Source: JBLIOB01 sp047639575
Lineage (GTDB): Bacteria > Bacteroidota > Bacteroidia > Flavobacteriales_D > Parvicellaceae
Length of the DNA stretch: 25,624 bases
Reading direction: 5' to 3'
Assembly (NCBI GenBank): GCA_047639575.1
Contig: JBLIOB010000023.1
Span: 1 to 25,624 of the forward strand
Notes under the pieces: model-generated
The model's database searches: none
What the model was told of the DNA's origin: nothing
What the model saw: the letters and a program-made list of their open reading frames with translations, nothing else
Shown: one piece after another, positions 1-8,229 of the stretch
Layout: the number at the start of each line of letters is the position of its first letter
Numbering within the stretch: position 1 is the stretch's first letter
Translations under genes and position numbers: made by a program

Positions 1-1196
1 ATCATTAATGCAAACGGCTTAGCAATAATTCCTACCATCTCTATAGGAACTAAAATAATGTAAAGCAGCCCTTTCGCCAGGGGTGGCATTGAATTTCCAA
101 GTGGGTTAAAAATGTGACCCCAATACTTTCTCTTACCATTTAAGTTAGTAAGGATCATTGTGAAAAATGCTAGCACAAATGTTACACCGATGTTACCAGT
201 CAGGTTAAACCCTAGAGGAAGTAGTCCAACCATATTACTGATCCATATGAAGAAAAACACCGTTAATAAATACGGCATGAACCGCTTATACTGTGCTTCA
301 CCAATATTTGGTCTTGCAATATCATCTCGAACAAAAACAATCAACGGCTCCATAACAGCTGCCATTCCTTTTGGAGCAACTAAAGCTCCTTTTTTACGAT
401 AATATCTTGCTGTTCTAAGAAAGAACAATAACATGATTAAAACGGTAATAAATAAAGCAAATACGTTTTTTGTAATTGAAAAGTCCCAAGGAGTTGAGTT
501 AATCAATTTTGCCTTTTCCAAAACTGTAATCTCATTTTCCAACGACTTACATTCATCACAATCTTCGCCTTCAGTTACATTAGCAGACAGTACAGCAAGG
601 TCCGCCTTTTTAGCATCAATTATCGCCAACCAATCATGATGAGTAGTAGCAATGGTATCTAATCTAATTGAATCTTTATGCATGGCTTCAGCCATTACTT
701 TTTGAATTTCAGTCATATATTGTAGACTGGCATTGTATATAGGATCAGGAACAACTGTCTTCGTAACCATTGTCATTTCTCCGTCTTCAGTAGTGCTGTA
801 TACCTTATTATTAAACAGCATATAATGTTTGTCTCCAATTGTTTTAATAGAATGACCGTGGTGGAAGTCACCTGACCAAAACGTTTTCAACCCACCATCA
901 AATAAAATGACAGGTAAATGAACTTCTACAGCCCTGAATTTATTTGGGTCGTCTGTTGGCCAATCCATGATATGCCACCCGTAAGAATCTACCACGTGAT
1001 CAATGATATAATCTGGACCAAATGTTTTCTTTTCAATAAGATGCTCGTGCACTTCTCCATGAGGATTAACTCCTGAATTATGAAGAGCCTCACCGTGCGA
1101 GATTGAATCCTGATTAGAAGATGCTAAAGTAATGTTCGATACGAACGTGAACGCTATTATTAGCAGGATTGAAATCTTCATTTTTGTTGTCTTCAT
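1..1196 (-). CDS. atpB: F0F1 ATP synthase subunit a, 3' end off window
   Basis: Membrane subunit a of the F-type ATP synthase, which forms the proton (or sodium) half-channels next to the c-ring. The first 398 residues are visible. Residues 1-25 form a signal-peptide-like segment, followed by a long hydrophilic, presumably periplasmic region (about 26-250) and then four visible membrane segments. The last visible codons read KPFALM, which matches the family segment just before the essential arginine (Arg210 in E. coli). That arginine should lie about two codons beyond the window edge, so it cannot be checked here. The long N-terminal extension is usual in Bacteroidota, and here it contains a CDEC (CxxC) pair encoded around 549-560. 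The start is the ATG at 1196; a second in-frame ATG lies at 1181. The gene is last in the visible bactofilin-AtpZ-AtpI-like series, and the other atp genes presumably follow to the left. Identification is firm. Confidence 0.93.
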   Translation of the reverse strand, partial: MKTTKMKISILLIIAFTFVSNITLASSNQDSISHGEALHNSGVNPHGEVHEHLIEKKTFGPDYIIDHVVDSYGWHIMDWPTDDPNKFRAVEVHLPVILFDGGLKTFWSGDFHHGHSIKTIGDKHYMLFNNKVYSTTEDGEMTMVTKTVVPDPIYNASLQYMTEIQKVMAEAMHKDSIRLDTIATTHHDWLAIIDAKKADLAVLSANVTEGEDCDECKSLENEITVLEKAKLINSTPWDFSITKNVFALFITVLIMLLFFLRTARYYRKKGALVAPKGMAAVMEPLIVFVRDDIARPNIGEAQYKRFMPYLLTVFFFIWISNMVGLLPLGFNLTGNIGVTFVLAFFTMILTNLNGKRKYWGHIFNPLGNSMPPLAKGLLYIILVPIEMVGIIAKPFALM

Positions 1197-1234
1197 TATT
1201 GATAACTAATATTATCCTTCCCTGAAATTTCGGG

Positions 1235-1265
1235 CAAAGGTAAAACATTTCTCAATAAGTAGAAA
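1235..1265 (-). promoter_or_regulatory. Possible promoter before atpB
   Basis: On the minus strand, 1242-1235 reads TACCTTTG, a full match to the Bacteroidota -7 consensus TAnnTTTG. It lies 39 bases before the atpB start. A weak -33-like TTTC (1265-1262) stands 19 bases further upstream. It could give atpB and the downstream atp genes transcription independent of the bactofilin promoter. Motif match only. Confidence 0.4.
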
Positions 1266-1267
1266 CA

Positions 1268-1672
1268 CTATTTACTATTGATTTCCTTATTTTTTTCATC
1301 AAAAGAGATATACCCTTTTACGATGATTAATTCCAAGACTATGAAGACCAAAGCAGGTGACAAAAAGTGAACGGCAAATGGTATTTTTTCTTCGTCTAAT
1401 AGCTGTTTCGACATGATCAACGCAACAACAGCAATTCCAAGCAATTTTGCAATGCTCATATAAGAATACGTAATTGCCGTTTTGGAGTCGTCATTTTTTC
1501 TAGCATTAGAAACTACTGCTATTACCAAAATGCTTAAAACTAAAATTACTGCATCAATCCAGTACAGGTGATTAAATTGCCAATGTCCTTTAAGAATGAA
1601 CGCATTGGAAATCATATGGCCTGCAACCAAGACAGCAGCCAAAATGGTAATCATGATTACTTTACTCTTCAT
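1268..1672 (-). CDS. Four-helix membrane protein, AtpI-like candidate
   Basis: A 134-residue protein with four predicted membrane helices at roughly residues 4-26, 38-57, 70-90 and 98-122 and a short charged C-terminal tail. The sequence matches no family I can name with certainty. Its size, topology and place immediately before atpB correspond to AtpI (subunit i), a four-helix protein that assists c-ring assembly or Mg2+ supply in other bacteria. Its start overlaps the end of the upstream AtpZ-like gene by 11 bases, which suggests translational coupling, and 71 bases separate it from atpB. The AtpI assignment is an inference from context and topology; the gene itself is well supported. Confidence 0.75.
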   Translation of the reverse strand: MKSKVIMITILAAVLVAGHMISNAFILKGHWQFNHLYWIDAVILVLSILVIAVVSNARKNDDSKTAITYSYMSIAKLLGIAVVALIMSKQLLDEEKIPFAVHFLSPALVFIVLELIIVKGYISFDEKNKEINSK

Positions 1673-1883
1673 CTTCTTTTGTTATTCTAAGAATGTCCAT
1701 GATCATATAAAACATTGAAATTAATACTCCAGCTAGGGCGAAAACTACCGTCCAAATGTTTTTCTCATTTGGATACTTTTCATCCATCCAAGTTCCAAAC
1801 CAAGTGAAACCTCCGATGACCACCCCCATGATAATCCCCATTTGAGAAAATCGTAAAAACTTATTCTTCTTCGTCCCCGTCAT
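1662..1883 (-). CDS. AtpZ/AtpI family small membrane protein
   Basis: A 73-residue protein with two membrane helices separated by a short loop containing a Trp/Asp segment (TWMDEKYP), and an acidic C-terminus. This is the pattern of the AtpZ family, small proteins encoded at the head of F-ATPase operons and implicated, with AtpI, in ATP synthase assembly or divalent-cation handling. The ATG at 1883 overlaps the end of the preceding gene by 23 bases, and its own end overlaps the next gene by 11. The overlapping layout indicates one transcript leading into atpB. Confidence 0.85.
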   Translation of the reverse strand: MTGTKKNKFLRFSQMGIIMGVVIGGFTWFGTWMDEKYPNEKNIWTVVFALAGVLISMFYMIMDILRITKEDEE

Positions 1884-2097
1884 TTATAGTCTCTTTGTAC
1901 ATGGTATACATAAAAGAAGCAATGAAAGCTCCCATAAGTCCAAAAATGACTGCAAATATTGGCCATTCTCTTTTAAAATAATCGTCTACCAATAATCCAC
2001 CAATAATTCCAACCCCAACAATTAGGATCATTTTGATAAGTACTGTAAGAAAGTTCTTGGGGTTGCCTATACTAGGCCGTTTACCTCGTCTTGTCAT
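1861..2097 (-). CDS. Second AtpZ-like small membrane protein
   Basis: A 78-residue protein with a basic N-terminus (TRRGKRP), two membrane helices (about residues 18-38 and 46-66) and an acidic C-terminal tail (DGDEEE). Its layout repeats that of the next gene: glycine-rich first helix, an Asp-containing loop with a conserved Pro, a second helix beginning with a V-x-F-x-L-x-G pattern, then an acidic end. I infer it is a diverged paralogue of the adjacent AtpZ-like protein, but similarity between such short hydrophobic proteins is weak evidence. It starts 21 bases after the bactofilin stop and overlaps the next gene by 23 bases. Confidence 0.75.
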   Translation of the reverse strand: MTRRGKRPSIGNPKNFLTVLIKMILIVGVGIIGGLLVDDYFKREWPIFAVIFGLMGAFIASFMYTMYKETINDGDEEE

Positions 2098-2107
2098 TTC
2101 AATTGAT

Positions 2108-2130
2108 CTCGGTGAGCGCTACGCTCCGAG
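2108..2130 (-). other. GC-rich hairpin over the bactofilin stop codon
   Basis: The arms CTCGG (2108-2112) and CCGAG (2126-2130), continued by AGCG (2115-2118) and CGCT (2122-2125), form a stem with a two-base bulge. The three-base loop is the bactofilin stop codon itself (2119-2121). No T-run follows. It may act as an RNA-processing or attenuation point between bactofilin and the AtpZ-like genes. Confidence 0.4.
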
Positions 2131-2568
2131 TTCCTCGACAAGCTCTGGTTGTTTTTGAGATTCTTGATTAGAAGGCGCTGAAGAACTCAGTTCCTTCACT
2201 ACTCCGCCCATATTACATGACCCTGTGAACGCAGCGCCAGGCTCAATAGCTAATTTCCCAGTATGCATATCACCTAAGATTTTAGCTGTAGATCGAAGTG
2301 ACAACAGCTCATTGACTTTTATTTGTCCGTCAATAGTACCTTCAACTTCAGCATTACTGCAAATTACATCTCCTTCAATTCTACCGTTAGGCCCTACAAC
2401 CAATCGACCTTTAGTGTTAATCACGCCTTTTACCGTACCATCAATTCTGATGTTACTTTCAGACTTAATTGTTCCTTCAATAGTTGTTCCTTCAACAATT
2501 CTATTTAATCGTTCTGGAGCGTTAATGTCTTGTGTCTTTGCCATACCGTTATTGTTTCCCTTGCGCAT
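2119..2568 (-). CDS. Bactofilin (polymer-forming cytoskeletal protein)
   Basis: A 149-residue bactofilin. These proteins polymerise without nucleotide into filaments that scaffold cell-wall enzymes or other envelope machinery. The core at about residues 24-118 shows the right-handed beta-helix repeat spacing typical of the family (short beta strands with recurring G-x-I/V and E-G-x-I/V patterns, for example IRIDGTVKGVI and GRIEGDVIC). Short Ser/Gln/Glu-rich tails flank it. Two starts are possible, ATG 2568 and ATG 2544 (beginning MAKTQ); either fits the promoter. The gene heads the transcription unit that leads into the ATP synthase genes, a common order in Bacteroidota. Two genes upstream sits an M23 peptidase with the architecture of known bactofilin partners. 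Confidence 0.92.
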   Translation of the reverse strand: MRKGNNNGMAKTQDINAPERLNRIVEGTTIEGTIKSESNIRIDGTVKGVINTKGRLVVGPNGRIEGDVICSNAEVEGTIDGQIKVNELLSLRSTAKILGDMHTGKLAIEPGAAFTGSCNMGGVVKELSSSAPSNQESQKQPELVEELGA

Positions 2569-2622
2569 AACTGTTGTGTTTATTATTCGGTTCTACTAAT
2601 AATAGAACCTATATCGCTATTG

Positions 2623-2652
2623 CAAATATAGTAAAACGAGGTAAAACCCAAA
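2623..2652 (-). promoter_or_regulatory. Bacteroidota-type promoter for the bactofilin-atp unit
   Basis: The minus strand carries TTTG (2652-2649), 18 bases, then TATATTTG (2630-2623). This fits the Bacteroidota -33/-7 arrangement TTTG-N(about 19)-TAnnTTTG. Predicted transcription start is near 2616, giving a leader of about 50 bases to the ATG at 2568. It lies between the porW stop and the bactofilin start. Confidence 0.6.
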
Positions 2653-2691
2653 TTTTGCCGATTATTCACCCAGCTAAATATATTCAAAAGA

Positions 2692-5460
2692 TTAATCTAA
2701 GTAGTTCTTTTTGAAAAAAGCCTTGTACTTCGTATCGTCCTTTTCTAACAATACCGAGCTATAGTTTTTTACTGTAATGATGTAGAAGTTGTCCTTCTTA
2801 TTATAGGTTTTTAGAGGGCCCGTATTTACTTTAAATGCAGTATAATAGTCCATAGCTTCAACTTTGTTCTTAAAAGATTTAACCATGATAATTTGATGTT
2901 CCGAATCTAGGAAGTTAGTAGATGTGACTAACCCCTTAGCGCTAAATGAACTCCCATTGAAATTTGAAATTTTTGATTTAACCGGATTTGCATTCCCATT
3001 TGCTTTATCATGTATGTATATAAAGAGGTGGGCATCAGTTGAACTGAATATATACGAACTTTCTCCCTCTCCAGCGTTGCTGACGGAAGTTCTATTTTTG
3101 ATCAAATCCATTGTTCTTTGAGCTTCTTGAGCCACATCAGATCCTTTGCAATTTTTAATTACCTGATTTAAAGCTTGCTCGAATGGCGCTGAATTTACAG
3201 ACGGTGGTTTCAATTGTCCTACTGACAGTGCTTTTAAGTATAAGTACTTGCACCGATATTCACCAATCGTGGTGTCTGAAGCAACTTCGTTTGCTTTCAA
3301 TATTATTTTCTGATATTTCTTATTTTTATAATCCCTGTAGTATTTTTCATACTCGTCTTTCAACTTATCTTGTTCTTTCTTTTTCTTTTCTAGGAATTCA
3401 GGATCCTTGATCATAAGAGCATATTCAGAGTTCGGGAAGTCCCTCAATAATTTTCGCTTATACTTTTCTCCGTCTACTTCGATTGCTATGTTTCCAATTC
3501 TAAACATTTGGTATAACGAAGCTGGTGCCAATTTAGCTCGTGGAAATCTGCTTAGCAATTCTTCAAAACTCGTGCTGGCTTGATCATAATCTAGTAAATC
3601 GTCTTTGTAAACCACGCCTTCACCATACAGGGCTTTCATAATCTTCTCATTACTAGCGTCATAATCGGCCTTGTCTTTAGGGATATTCTTCAAGTACGTA
3701 TTCGGATTATATCGCGAGGCAACATCAGCCGTGGTTGAATCCCCATCTTCGAGGTCATTTCCTACAAAGTTGTCTACGAGTACTATATCCTTATTGGCCC
3801 TTCTCCAGTTATCTTCATTCTTTCGATCTCCCCACTTACCCTTAAACTCAGCAAACCCAGCTCCTTTTAATTGAGGGCTATATATCCAGAACTTCCCTCC
3901 TTTAGCAGCAGCATTTGCATCATTGAGCGCAGCATCAATTTGTTTTTGAATTGCTTCTTCACGTTTACGCTCTTCTTCCGCTTTTAGATTTTCAATTAAC
4001 TGAACAACCAACTCTTGTTGTTCTTCTGGTGACAACTTCCCTAGTCTTTGCAGGCTGTCTTGTAATGCAACTGTCTTGATGTGCTTAACTAAAGTTGTTA
4101 AACTCTCGTTTTTGCCTTTAATCGTTGCGTATTCTGGATGATCTTTCGGAACTACCCGAGCAGTACTGTCATAATAAGATTGAGCAAACTCATATTGCTT
4201 ATCCGCGAAATACAAATCAGCTAATCGTAAATACGTTTTAGTCTTCTGGTGGAGGTTATCTGTACTAGAAACAGCTGATTTTTCTAAATAAGCAATCCCT
4301 TCAGGTTTGTTTCCGTCTTGCAGCTCAATCTCCGCAAGTGCATAATAGATTTGATCAAGGTATTCCAGGTTCTTTTCATCCCTCACCATGGCCAACAACT
4401 CTTTTTTCAACTCTTCTCGATTTCCTCCACCCGACAATGCTCTATTAATTTTAGCATAAAAGGTCATCTCATAATCAGGGTTCATCTTGATTACTTTGGT
4501 ATACGCCTTATTGGCGCCAGCTGCATCTCCATTTTGTTGATGGATTTGTGCCAAGATAAAATACAACCTTGTTCTTAATTTCTTCTTTGGTTTTAATTTA
4601 ATAGCCTTTTCAATTCTTTCTATCGCTTCCTTCCATTCTTTTCTTCTGATGTGAAGATCTGCCATAACGATATGGACATCTTTGGAAAGTTTTTCCGGGA
4701 ATTTTTTAGGAACTTTTTTCTTGTCAGAATCATTTCCTTTTTTCTTTTTCCCTTTCCCTTTGCCTTTGCCTTTTTTAGAACTTCCACCACCTCTTTTAAT
4801 CTTGAAGTTCTTTTTAGACTTTATACCCAAATCGGCATCCTTCTTTTTAGACTTATCCTTTTCAGACAGTTCTTTTTCCTCCAATTCTTCAACTTCTTCG
4901 TCAAGTTGACCCAAGTATTTAGCGGCTTCTGCTAATTCACCATTTTCAATATAAGTTTTAGCCGCCCATAATTTTGCCTCAAATCTAATCTCCTCATATT
5001 CATATTGCTCCATCACAAACTCGAACATTTCTAATGCTGGTTTATAATCTCGTTTATGGAAATTTGCTTGGCCGATAACGAACCAGTTATCATCTATCCA
5101 CTGACACCACTCTGTTTTTGCAAACTTACCTTCCTTTTTCTCAGGCATTGAGTGCTTATTGATTACAGTAGCGCATTTTTTTATAGAAGTGTCCATTGCC
5201 GGATACAGTCCCTTAGACCCTTTATCATCGGCATAAACATAAATTGGAATAATCTTGTTGTAGTTTTCTTTATAGTTCAGTTCGTAGTTGAACATTGCCT
5301 CTTTCATCAACTCCCCTGCATTGAAGTATCCATTGTACCTAGCAGTAGTATTGTGAAAAGATCTATTCAACCAAGCGTCCTTTTCAGTAGAGCACTGGAT
5401 GGCAATGAAGCCAATAAAGGCTACCATTACTAAAATCAATATGTGGCGGTGTCGCTTCAA
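2692..5460 (-). CDS. porW/sprE: Type IX secretion system lipoprotein PorW/SprE
   Basis: A 922-residue outer-envelope lipoprotein of the PorW/SprE family, needed for protein export by the T9SS and for gliding in Bacteroidota that glide. The signal peptide ends in a lipobox with Cys23 (AIQC). The conserved family N-terminus follows (the FHNTTARYNGYFNAGE segment at residues 35-50), then tandem TPR-type helical repeats (about 125-450), a charged helical region, and a second repeat block (about 590-770). An unusual Lys/Gly-rich low-complexity tract occupies residues 201-257. The gene stands alone between divergent and convergent promoters. A T9SS cargo protease is encoded at 13803-17027. Family recognition is confident; 'porW' is the Porphyromonas name and 'sprE' the Flavobacterium name. 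Confidence 0.9.
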   Translation of the reverse strand: MKRHRHILILVMVAFIGFIAIQCSTEKDAWLNRSFHNTTARYNGYFNAGELMKEAMFNYELNYKENYNKIIPIYVYADDKGSKGLYPAMDTSIKKCATVINKHSMPEKKEGKFAKTEWCQWIDDNWFVIGQANFHKRDYKPALEMFEFVMEQYEYEEIRFEAKLWAAKTYIENGELAEAAKYLGQLDEEVEELEEKELSEKDKSKKKDADLGIKSKKNFKIKRGGGSSKKGKGKGKGKKKKGNDSDKKKVPKKFPEKLSKDVHIVMADLHIRRKEWKEAIERIEKAIKLKPKKKLRTRLYFILAQIHQQNGDAAGANKAYTKVIKMNPDYEMTFYAKINRALSGGGNREELKKELLAMVRDEKNLEYLDQIYYALAEIELQDGNKPEGIAYLEKSAVSSTDNLHQKTKTYLRLADLYFADKQYEFAQSYYDSTARVVPKDHPEYATIKGKNESLTTLVKHIKTVALQDSLQRLGKLSPEEQQELVVQLIENLKAEEERKREEAIQKQIDAALNDANAAAKGGKFWIYSPQLKGAGFAEFKGKWGDRKNEDNWRRANKDIVLVDNFVGNDLEDGDSTTADVASRYNPNTYLKNIPKDKADYDASNEKIMKALYGEGVVYKDDLLDYDQASTSFEELLSRFPRAKLAPASLYQMFRIGNIAIEVDGEKYKRKLLRDFPNSEYALMIKDPEFLEKKKKEQDKLKDEYEKYYRDYKNKKYQKIILKANEVASDTTIGEYRCKYLYLKALSVGQLKPPSVNSAPFEQALNQVIKNCKGSDVAQEAQRTMDLIKNRTSVSNAGEGESSYIFSSTDAHLFIYIHDKANGNANPVKSKISNFNGSSFSAKGLVTSTNFLDSEHQIIMVKSFKNKVEAMDYYTAFKVNTGPLKTYNKKDNFYIITVKNYSSVLLEKDDTKYKAFFKKNYLD

Positions 5461-5494
5461 ATCAGTTTCTGACCCCGTTATAACTCAGAAAAAG

Positions 5495-5502
5495 CAAAAA
5501 TA
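5495..5502 (-). promoter_or_regulatory. Possible -7 element before porW
   Basis: On the minus strand 5502-5495 reads TATTTTTG, a full match to TAnnTTTG, 35 bases before the porW start. There is no convincing -33 element at the right distance, so this is a weak call. The 197-base divergent region 5461-5657 holds nothing else that I recognise. Confidence 0.3.
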
Positions 5503-5657
5503 TTTTATTTTATTGATAATTCCTTTCGAAATGCTGATTTCTGCCTGTTAATACCTGTTATTTTTTATGCTGAGCCTTTGCAATTGGATAGCTATTAACA
5601 ACATTTAGCAGCCAGTAGTGCCCTCTACACCTATTTTTATCGATATTTGTGCCCTTC

Positions 5658-6551
5658 ATGAGCGAAAACAAAGCAAATAAAGATTCATTGTTTAAAAGGC
5701 TTCAAAGTCCTTCAAGATATGTAAGACTGAATAGTTTAACATTTGAAGAAGAGAAATCATTTACGCTTTCTGCTTTTAATATTCTTATTTATATTCTGTT
5801 CGGTGCCATCTTGGTAATCGCATTATCCTTTTTGCTTTTCTCTTACACTCCACTCAATCAATTAATCCCTAATGTTTCTTCTAATTTAGGCGATAGCGAA
5901 CAACTTGAAACGGATAAACAAAACATATCAGACATTAGTCAAATGGGCGAAACTAGTGTCGCACAGACAAAATACAACGACAATCTGATCGCCTTGTTAA
6001 ATGGTGAGACAAAAGAAAGCACAGATGACGTGCTTCCTCCTACAGATACCACCCAGGACTATAGTAACATTAAATTTACCGAATCGAAAGAAGACAGTAT
6101 TCTTAGAGCCAGAATTGAAGCAGAAGAAAAATACAGCATCCATGGTAATTCTGAACCAGATGAGCGGGATGACAAAATGAACGGGGTTTTCTTTTTTACT
6201 CCCCTAGAAGGTGACATTACTAACTCATTCGGTGGCGAAACAGGTCATCATGGAATCGATATTATTGCGCCAAAAAACGAAGCTGTTAAGTCTACGCTAG
6301 ACGGAACAGTTATTTTTGCTGGGTGGACCACAGATAATGGTCATATAATCCAAGTGCAGCATGCTCACAACTTAGTAAGTATCTATAAACACAATTCTGT
6401 TTTATTAAAATCGGAGGGAGATAAGGTTACCGCTGGGGAGCCTATTGCAATTGTTGGAAATACAGGAGATTTGTCAACTGGAGCTCATTTACATTTTGAG
6501 TTGTGGTACAATGGAAACGCAATTAATCCTCAAGAATTCATTGCTTTTTAA
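5658..6551 (+). CDS. M23 family (LytM-type) peptidoglycan endopeptidase, membrane-anchored
   Basis: Zinc endopeptidase predicted to cleave peptidoglycan cross-links in the periplasm. From the ATG at 5658 the protein is 297 residues: a cytoplasmic tail of about 40 residues containing the LNSLTFEEEKSF segment, one membrane helix (40-62), a low-complexity acidic linker (65-175), and a LytM domain (180-297). Zinc ligands are present: HxxxD at 197-201 (HHGID) and HxH at 277-279 (HLH), so the enzyme should be active. An in-frame GTG lies three codons earlier at 5649, but ATG is preferred. The gene diverges from porW and is followed 43 bases later by a secreted-protein gene. A cytoplasmic tail plus single helix plus LytM domain resembles bactofilin-associated M23 enzymes. 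Confidence 0.9.
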   Translation: MSENKANKDSLFKRLQSPSRYVRLNSLTFEEEKSFTLSAFNILIYILFGAILVIALSFLLFSYTPLNQLIPNVSSNLGDSEQLETDKQNISDISQMGETSVAQTKYNDNLIALLNGETKESTDDVLPPTDTTQDYSNIKFTESKEDSILRARIEAEEKYSIHGNSEPDERDDKMNGVFFFTPLEGDITNSFGGETGHHGIDIIAPKNEAVKSTLDGTVIFAGWTTDNGHIIQVQHAHNLVSIYKHNSVLLKSEGDKVTAGEPIAIVGNTGDLSTGAHLHFELWYNGNAINPQEFIAF

Positions 6552-6594
6552 GAAATTCTTAGTTAATTAGGTAGTTCAAAATCAAAACCTTCTT

Positions 6595-8223
6595 ATGCGT
6601 ATGACTAATTTTTCAACTTTATTCACCCTTTTATTATTAATCCCTGCTACACTCTTTGCACAAGTAAAGCTATCTGATGAATTTTCGATATCGCTAGGAA
6701 CACCATATAATGTAGTTGATGCGAGATCTAAAGAATACAGGTCGGTTGGAGACAACCATGTGGTTTCAGTTAAAACTGCTGGTGCGAAGGTTACGGTTCA
6801 GCTATTCAACTTAAACGAGAATAAGGAGATAAGTAGAACTGATTATGAAGATTTTCCTAAGTACAGTAAAGTGCAAGAGGTTATTCAGTTGGCAGGTAAA
6901 TTATTTTACATTTTTGAAGCTTATAACAAACCAGATAAAACATTTTCGGTGTACTCTAGAGAAGTGAATACTAGCACGGGGAAATTTAATGATGCCCAAA
7001 AGCTCTTTACCACAAAGATGGTTGTTGTTAATACCAAGAGCGTTATTGGAATGTATGCAGGTGGTGGATTTGGCGCTCAGGGCATGTACGTCCCAAAGAA
7101 ATTTGAAGTCTTTACTTCATCTGATCAATCAAAACTTTTAATTCGTTTCAGAAATAAGCCCCTATCTAAGAGCGATGCTATAAACTTTGATATACTGGGG
7201 TTCTATGTTTTTGATTCTTCTATGAAGAAAATTTGGGGGCATGAAGTGAAAATGCCTCATACAGAAAAGCAAATGAATAACCTCGCATATTCTGTTACCA
7301 AAGATGGTGTTGCCTGCATGCTTGCATATTTGAATGAGTCAAAGTCTTTTGAATTAATCACAGTGGATGAATCCGGAACGTTAAAACAAAACAAGTTGGA
7401 TATTAATGGAGAGTTGATATTCCAAAAGTTTTATATGATTGAGGATCCTGACGGAAACATGAATTGTGCCGGGTATTATGCAAATGGATATGATTTTAAA
7501 GTAAACTGGACAGGCAGTTCTTCGATAAGTTTTAATACTAATGGGATCTACCAATTTAAAACCGATTTAAAAGGGGATATTGTCGAAACTCATGACTTTG
7601 ATTTTTCAAAAGAGTTTATTGATTTAAATGCTTCTGAACGACAACGGAAAAATAATGCCAAACGAGAAGCTGGTGGGAAAGGCGGGATGCCAGATTTGAA
7701 GATGTTAGAGTTTTTTCAACAAGCAGATGGAAGTGTAATTTTTGTTGGAGAACAGAGTTGGAATAAAGAAGAGATGTGGATGATGAGTAAAACCCAAGTG
7801 TTTCATTATGCCCATGTGGTGGTTACCAAAATCAATAAAGACGGAGAAATGGTTTGGCAAAGGAAAATTGCGAAAGACCAGGCAGGTGTTGCAGGTAAAG
7901 GAAGTATGAGTATTAAATACATGAACTCAGAAAATGCCCATTACATTGTTTTTCTTGACAATGAGAAGAACGCTCACATTAATTTTAAGACCCCACCAGA
8001 AAAGCACAAAGATGGGTTGGGTGGAATTTTAACAGCTGTAAAAATTGATGATGAGACAGGTGTGCCAGAAAGACATTCGGTCTTAGACCCTAAGGATTTA
8101 GATGGGAAGCAACTTCACCAATTTAACCCCTCAAGAATCTTCCACGTGTCTGGAAATGTTTTTGCGCTAGAAGCCTATTTAAAGGAGAAGAAAGATGGAA
8201 TGGTTAAAATGACTATTAAATAA
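6595..8223 (+). CDS. Secreted protein of unknown function
   Basis: A 542-residue protein with a clear signal peptide (residues 1-22, cleavage after LFA). The mature part is mostly short beta strands alternating with polar turns, reminiscent of a beta-propeller or repeated beta-sandwich protein. One glycine-rich stretch (about 152-165) and a charged segment (about 350-368) interrupt it. I find no catalytic motif, no lipobox and no T9SS C-terminal sorting domain, so a periplasmic or outer-membrane-associated location is likely. A second in-frame ATG lies two codons into the gene (6601). It starts 43 bases after the M23 gene and may be co-transcribed with it. Function not recognised. Confidence 0.8.
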   Translation: MRMTNFSTLFTLLLLIPATLFAQVKLSDEFSISLGTPYNVVDARSKEYRSVGDNHVVSVKTAGAKVTVQLFNLNENKEISRTDYEDFPKYSKVQEVIQLAGKLFYIFEAYNKPDKTFSVYSREVNTSTGKFNDAQKLFTTKMVVVNTKSVIGMYAGGGFGAQGMYVPKKFEVFTSSDQSKLLIRFRNKPLSKSDAINFDILGFYVFDSSMKKIWGHEVKMPHTEKQMNNLAYSVTKDGVACMLAYLNESKSFELITVDESGTLKQNKLDINGELIFQKFYMIEDPDGNMNCAGYYANGYDFKVNWTGSSSISFNTNGIYQFKTDLKGDIVETHDFDFSKEFIDLNASERQRKNNAKREAGGKGGMPDLKMLEFFQQADGSVIFVGEQSWNKEEMWMMSKTQVFHYAHVVVTKINKDGEMVWQRKIAKDQAGVAGKGSMSIKYMNSENAHYIVFLDNEKNAHINFKTPPEKHKDGLGGILTAVKIDDETGVPERHSVLDPKDLDGKQLHQFNPSRIFHVSGNVFALEAYLKEKKDGMVKMTIK

Positions 8224-8229
8224 TGTTCT

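Noticed and set aside
160..639. Two plus-strand open frames at 160-402 and 433-639
   Set aside because: Both are antisense to atpB, whose translation is clearly subunit a.
2225..2599. Plus-strand open frame of 124 codons opposite bactofilin
   Set aside because: It is antisense to a clear bactofilin gene, is low-complexity in composition, and has no family resemblance or start signal.
5649..5657. GTG start of the M23 gene
   Set aside because: The ATG at 5658 is only three codons later and fits better; the three extra residues add nothing recognisable.
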